18,035 nt of DNA, from NCBI GenBank assembly GCA_016764115.1, contig JAESSM010000150.1:1-18035 (forward strand), written 5' to 3'. Shown one piece after another: positions 14,711-18,035 of the stretch. Each line of letters begins with the position of its first letter. Positions within the stretch are counted from its first letter, which is position 1. The notes under the pieces are model-generated. The model was not told the origin of the DNA. It saw nothing but the letters and a program-made list of their open reading frames with translations, and ran no database searches. Position numbers and translations under genes: made by a program. This DNA comes from Bacteroidia bacterium. GTDB taxonomy: Bacteria > Bacteroidota > Bacteroidia > JAESSM01 > NORP286.

Positions 14711-15817
14711 TTATTCAGCTGAAACCATATCGAAAACCTCTTGAGCAATTACTTCTGCTGCATTTGAAATTCCCAATTTGGCTATATTACTAGTTAATTG
14801 ATCTTGCAATGATTGATTTTTTAGTAGTTCTTTAACCTTATTCACCAACATTATCCCAGCCTCTTTGTCCTTGACTAAAATTGCTGCATTGTTGTTAACT
14901 AAAGCTGTTGCATTTTTTGTTTGATGATCTTCGGCAACATTTGGAGATGGGACAAAAATCACCGGCTTTTTTGCCAAGCAAAGTTCAGATACACTGATAG
15001 CTCCTGCACGGGAAACCACTACATCTGCAACAGCATAAGCAAGGTCCATTTCTTTAATAAATTCCCTGACCACTATATTATTAAGATCTATTTTTCTTGC
15101 TGCTGATTCTGCTTCATTAAAGTAGTTCTTTCCAGTTTGCCATAACACTTGTATTCCTAAGTCCATTAAAGCTCTCAGTCCTTCTTTAATACTTTCATTA
15201 ATAGTTCGAGCGCCTAAACTTCCACCAATTACCAAAAGCGTTTTTTTGTTCGGATCAAGATTGAATCGATCGTAAGCTGCTGTTTTATCAATATTAATAT
15301 CAAGCAATGATCTTCTTACAGGGTTGCCTGTTTTGATCAAGCTTAATTTAGGGAAAAACCGTTCCATGCCATCGTATGCCACACAAATTTTATCTACTTT
15401 CTTAGCCAAAATTCTATTGGTAATTCCAGGGAAAGAATTCTGCTCCTGTACAAGAGTTGGGATACCCATTTTTGAAGCAACATAAACTACAGGGCCACTC
15501 GAATAACCACCCACCCCAATAACAACATCAGGTTGGAATTGTTTTATGATCTTCTTAGATTTTAGAAGACTAGCAATCACTTTAAATGGGAACACTAGAT
15601 TTTTAGTTGTAAGCCTTCTCTGAAAACCGCTTATCCAAAGTCCTTCAATTTTATATCCGGCCTCTGGCACTTTTTGCATTTCCATTTTGTCTTTAGCTCC
15701 TACAAACAATATCTCAACATTAGGATTCAACTTTTTCAGTGCATTGGCAATAGCAATAGCAGGAAAGACATGTCCCCCAGTACCACCGCCACTTATTATG
15801 ACCTTAAGTTTGTCCAT
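14711..15817 (-). CDS. murG: MurG, lipid II-forming GlcNAc transferase
   Basis: MurG transfers GlcNAc from UDP-GlcNAc to lipid I at the inner face of the membrane, giving lipid II. Using ATG at 15817 the protein has 368 residues, the usual length. The G-loop SGGGTGGHVFPA is at 9-20, GVGGYSSGP at 101-109, the second G-loop GGSLGARTIN at 198-207 and the UDP-GlcNAc site RAGAISVSELCLAKKP with EDHQTKNA at 270-303. The frame stays open to 15931, but the extra 38 residues precede the Rossmann strand, resemble nothing in the family and would overlap ftsW. GAGGAA lies about 11 bases before the 15817 ATG. The downstream murC/murB gene starts 3 bases after the stop in the same frame. Confidence 0.96.
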   Translation of the reverse strand: MDKLKVIISGGGTGGHVFPAIAIANALKKLNPNVEILFVGAKDKMEMQKVPEAGYKIEGLWISGFQRRLTTKNLVFPFKVIASLLKSKKIIKQFQPDVVIGVGGYSSGPVVYVASKMGIPTLVQEQNSFPGITNRILAKKVDKICVAYDGMERFFPKLSLIKTGNPVRRSLLDINIDKTAAYDRFNLDPNKKTLLVIGGSLGARTINESIKEGLRALMDLGIQVLWQTGKNYFNEAESAARKIDLNNIVVREFIKEMDLAYAVADVVVSRAGAISVSELCLAKKPVIFVPSPNVAEDHQTKNATALVNNNAAILVKDKEAGIMLVNKVKELLKNQSLQDQLTSNIAKLGISNAAEVIAQEVFDMVSAE

Positions 15818-15917
15818 TTTATATAAATTCCTCGTTGTAGTATTTTCAGCAACCACATCTAAATATTGAAAAGGTAGAGCAAACTGCTGAAACTTTAATA
15901 CAGCATCAATATTTGAA

Positions 15918-17063
15918 TTATACAACAGCATTTACTGTCTTAGAACTTTCTAATTCTTCTATATTTCTGCTTACACTTAATATAATTCCAATTGCGATGC
16001 AAGTGAACAATACGGATGTTCCTCCCATACTGACCAGTGGTAGTGGAAGACCAGTAACTGGAAACAGATTAACTGTTACAGCCATATTAATCAACGCCTG
16101 AATCACTATGCTTAAACAAAGTCCAATTGCCAACAATGCCCCATAAGCTCTAGGGCTTTTAATTACAATTAAGATCCCTCGATAAAGCAACAATAGGTAA
16201 AGGAATAACAATGTAACGCCTCCTAGTAGGCCGTATTCTTCGATAATAATTGCATAAATAAAATCTGAATAAGGATGAGGCAAAAAGTTACGCTGAGTAC
16301 TCTTCCCTGGGCCTTTACCAAATAATCCACCAGTTGCTATTGCAATTTTTGATTGATTAGACTGATACGAATGTTTGGTTAATCCTTTTTCTTCTTTAAA
16401 AAATGCTTCGATTCTTGACTTATAGGTAGCTTTTCTTGGTCCAAAACCGACTACTACAGATCCAACAACCGTTCCAGCTATTACCACATATAGTATATAT
16501 TTCATTTTTATACGGCCAATAATCATCAGCAAGAGACTTGTTCCAAATAGGACAACTGCTGTTGAAAGGTCGGACGGTGCAATTAGCGTGCAGGTAACCA
16601 CTACAGCGCCTATTATTGGCAAGAATGTATCTTTAAAATCATTAATACTTTCTTGTTTTTTGGATAGCAATCGTGCTAAGAACATGATCAGCGCTAATTT
16701 AGCAAGGTCAGATGGTTGAAATGTTATATTAGTAAGTGGTAATACTAACCATCTTTTTGCTTCGTTTATGCTTGATCCTAAAAAGTAGGTTAACGGCAAC
16801 AAGATCAGAGCTAAATAAAGCAGCAATTGTGAGACCTTGGAATAGTATTTATACGGAATATTGTGGGATAAATACATTAACCCGATACCGACCATTAGTA
16901 TCATAAAATGCTTCATCAAGTAATACTCAGTATTTCCTGATTGATATTTATAGGCAAGTGTACCAGTAGAGCTATAAACTGCCAACAATGAAAATATTGA
17001 CAGCATAAAGACTATGTACCATATAACCCTGTCGCCTTTTAAATGTTGAATTATGTTATGCAT
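15918..17063 (-). CDS. ftsW: FtsW, SEDS-family septal peptidoglycan glycosyltransferase
   Basis: FtsW polymerises lipid II into septal glycan together with its class B PBP partner. The 381-residue polytopic protein has about ten membrane helices and the SEDS landmarks: AKRWL (102-106), QPSDLAKLA (116-124), GGLFGKGPG (245-253), HPYSDFIYA (263-271) with the conserved Asp267 expected to be catalytic, and the NLFPVTGLPLP signature from 332 to 342. Position between murD and murG supports FtsW over the elongation paralogue RodA. It starts 3 bases after murD, while 100 bases separate it from murG, the largest gap in the cluster. The C-terminal tail is short. Confidence 0.96.
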   Translation of the reverse strand: MHNIIQHLKGDRVIWYIVFMLSIFSLLAVYSSTGTLAYKYQSGNTEYYLMKHFMILMVGIGLMYLSHNIPYKYYSKVSQLLLYLALILLPLTYFLGSSINEAKRWLVLPLTNITFQPSDLAKLALIMFLARLLSKKQESINDFKDTFLPIIGAVVVTCTLIAPSDLSTAVVLFGTSLLLMIIGRIKMKYILYVVIAGTVVGSVVVGFGPRKATYKSRIEAFFKEEKGLTKHSYQSNQSKIAIATGGLFGKGPGKSTQRNFLPHPYSDFIYAIIIEEYGLLGGVTLLFLYLLLLYRGILIVIKSPRAYGALLAIGLCLSIVIQALINMAVTVNLFPVTGLPLPLVSMGGTSVLFTCIAIGIILSVSRNIEELESSKTVNAVV

Positions 17064-17066
17064 ATA

Positions 17067-18035
17067 TTATAATGACTTAACCGATTTTTTAAATTCTTCG
17101 CCTCTTTCTTCATAATTTGCAAACAAGTCAAAGCTTGCGCATGCCGGAGATAACAGCACCACTTCACCTTTCTTTCCAATTTGATAAGCACAATTCACTG
17201 CTTGCTCCATTGTTTGAGCTTCAACCATTCTATCAACCAAACCGCTGAAAGATGATTTGATCTTTTCATTATCCCCTCCTAAGCAAATAATTGCTTTTAC
17301 TTTGTTTTCAACTAACTCTTTGAGCTGACTATAATCATTTCCCTTATCCACTCCACCAACAATCCACACGATAGGCGCACTCATACATTCTAAAGCATAC
17401 CAAACTGCATTTACATTAGTTGCTTTCGAATCGTTGATAAATTTGATTCCATGAATTGTAGCTACAAACTCTAACCGATGTGAAATATTTCGGAAATCAG
17501 AAAGGCTTTCACGTATGAGTTCCTTTCTTAGGTCCATAGCTTTTGCTATAACTGCTGAGGCCATTGCATTGTAAATGTTGTGCTTTCCGTGTAGAGATAA
17601 TTGGTTTAAATCCATTGTGAATTCGGAGTTATTTAAATTGATTTTAATTTCATTTTTATTTACGAAGGCCCCCGTTTCAAATGTCTGAGTTAATGAAATC
17701 GGAACCATTTGTGCTTTTATATTTATGTTACTTAAATGCTTTTTTGTGATCTCATCATCTTGACAATAAATAAAATAGTCATTCGATGTTTGATTTTGAG
17801 TTATCCTAAATTTTGACTTTGCATATTCATTTATATCATTGTTATATCTGTCTAAGTGGTCCGGAGTAATGTTCAGTAATACAGCAAAATCCAATTTACT
17901 ATTGAACATTCCATCCAGTTGAAAGCTACTCAGCTCGATCACATAATATTCAAAATTGTTATCCGCAACTTGCTTTGCTAAACTATCTCCAACATTTCCA
18001 GCCATTCCAACATTCAACCCTGCTTTCTTTAGTAT
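17067..18035 (-). CDS. murD: MurD, D-glutamate ligase (5' end outside window)
   Basis: MurD adds D-Glu to UDP-MurNAc-L-Ala in the cytoplasm. The frame is open through the right edge (I-L-K-K-A-G-L-N-V-G-M-A-G-N-V-G-D-S), so the ATP P-loop and the N-terminal UDP-binding domain are missing and about 322 residues are visible. Seen are the Mur ligase motif ELSSFQLD, ITPDHLDRY, HGKHNIYNAMASA, the MurD-typical INDSKATN and VGGVDKGNDY, and the C-terminal LLSPACASFDLF followed by EERGEEF, which separates MurD from MurC, MurE and MurF. It is the first visible gene of the cluster and its stop is 3 bases from the ftsW start, implying coupled translation. Confidence 0.96.
   Translation of the reverse strand: MLKKAGLNVGMAGNVGDSLAKQVADNNFEYYVIELSSFQLDGMFNSKLDFAVLLNITPDHLDRYNNDINEYAKSKFRITQNQTSNDYFIYCQDDEITKKHLSNINIKAQMVPISLTQTFETGAFVNKNEIKINLNNSEFTMDLNQLSLHGKHNIYNAMASAVIAKAMDLRKELIRESLSDFRNISHRLEFVATIHGIKFINDSKATNVNAVWYALECMSAPIVWIVGGVDKGNDYSQLKELVENKVKAIICLGGDNEKIKSSFSGLVDRMVEAQTMEQAVNCAYQIGKKGEVVLLSPACASFDLFANYEERGEEFKKSVKSL

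Noticed and set aside
15818..15931. Extended MurG start giving 38 more N-terminal residues
   Set aside because: The extension precedes the Rossmann-fold strand, overlaps ftsW, lacks family similarity, and a GAGGAA site sits before the internal ATG at 15817.
1..18035. CRISPR array, tRNA, rRNA, phage or defence island
   Set aside because: I saw no regularly spaced direct repeats, no cloverleaf or rRNA-like segments, and all large ORFs belong to housekeeping, transport or lipase families.

Overview
The window looks like chromosomal DNA of a Bacteroidota member, most likely a Cytophagales-type marine or soil bacterium. This rests on the AT-rich base composition, the division gene order, the FtsZ tail ending SFLHDNVD, the four-helix-bundle (S23-family) protein gene, the scarcity of Shine-Dalgarno sites and a TAnnTTTG-type promoter motif. 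No database search was possible, so the genus is not assigned.

Left part (1-5144). The 3' end of a SpoIIE/PP2C-type phosphatase gene (+) converges on a minus-strand efflux operon. In transcription order that operon is a membrane-fusion adaptor, a MacB/FtsX-type ABC permease without an ATPase domain, a small four-helix-bundle protein, and a TolC-like outer-membrane channel. The four-helix-bundle gene looks like a later insertion. Its repeat-like 3' tail overlaps and supplies the first codons of the TolC-like gene. The matching ATPase is not in the window.

Middle part (5145-8735). There is a small secreted protein of unknown function with its own strong terminator. A 420-base non-coding gap follows, then a large membrane-anchored patatin-like lipase. 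A 131-bp imperfect palindrome that looks like a non-autonomous mobile repeat (MITE-like) lies next, and then the terminator of the division cluster.

Right part (8736-18035, all minus strand). This is the distal half of the division and cell wall (dcw) cluster, transcribed murD-ftsW-murG-murC/murB-ftsQ-ftsA-ftsZ. MurD makes UDP-MurNAc-L-Ala-D-Glu, MurC and MurB make its precursors, and MurG makes lipid II. FtsW polymerises septal glycan, FtsQ belongs to the divisome scaffold, and FtsA tethers the FtsZ ring to the membrane. Three points stand out. MurC and MurB are one 763-residue polypeptide. This fused gene starts with an obligatory TTG in the same frame as murG, one codon after the murG stop. 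ftsZ has a perfect Shine-Dalgarno sequence, which is unusual in this phylum. I saw no CRISPR array, tRNA, rRNA, prophage or defence system.
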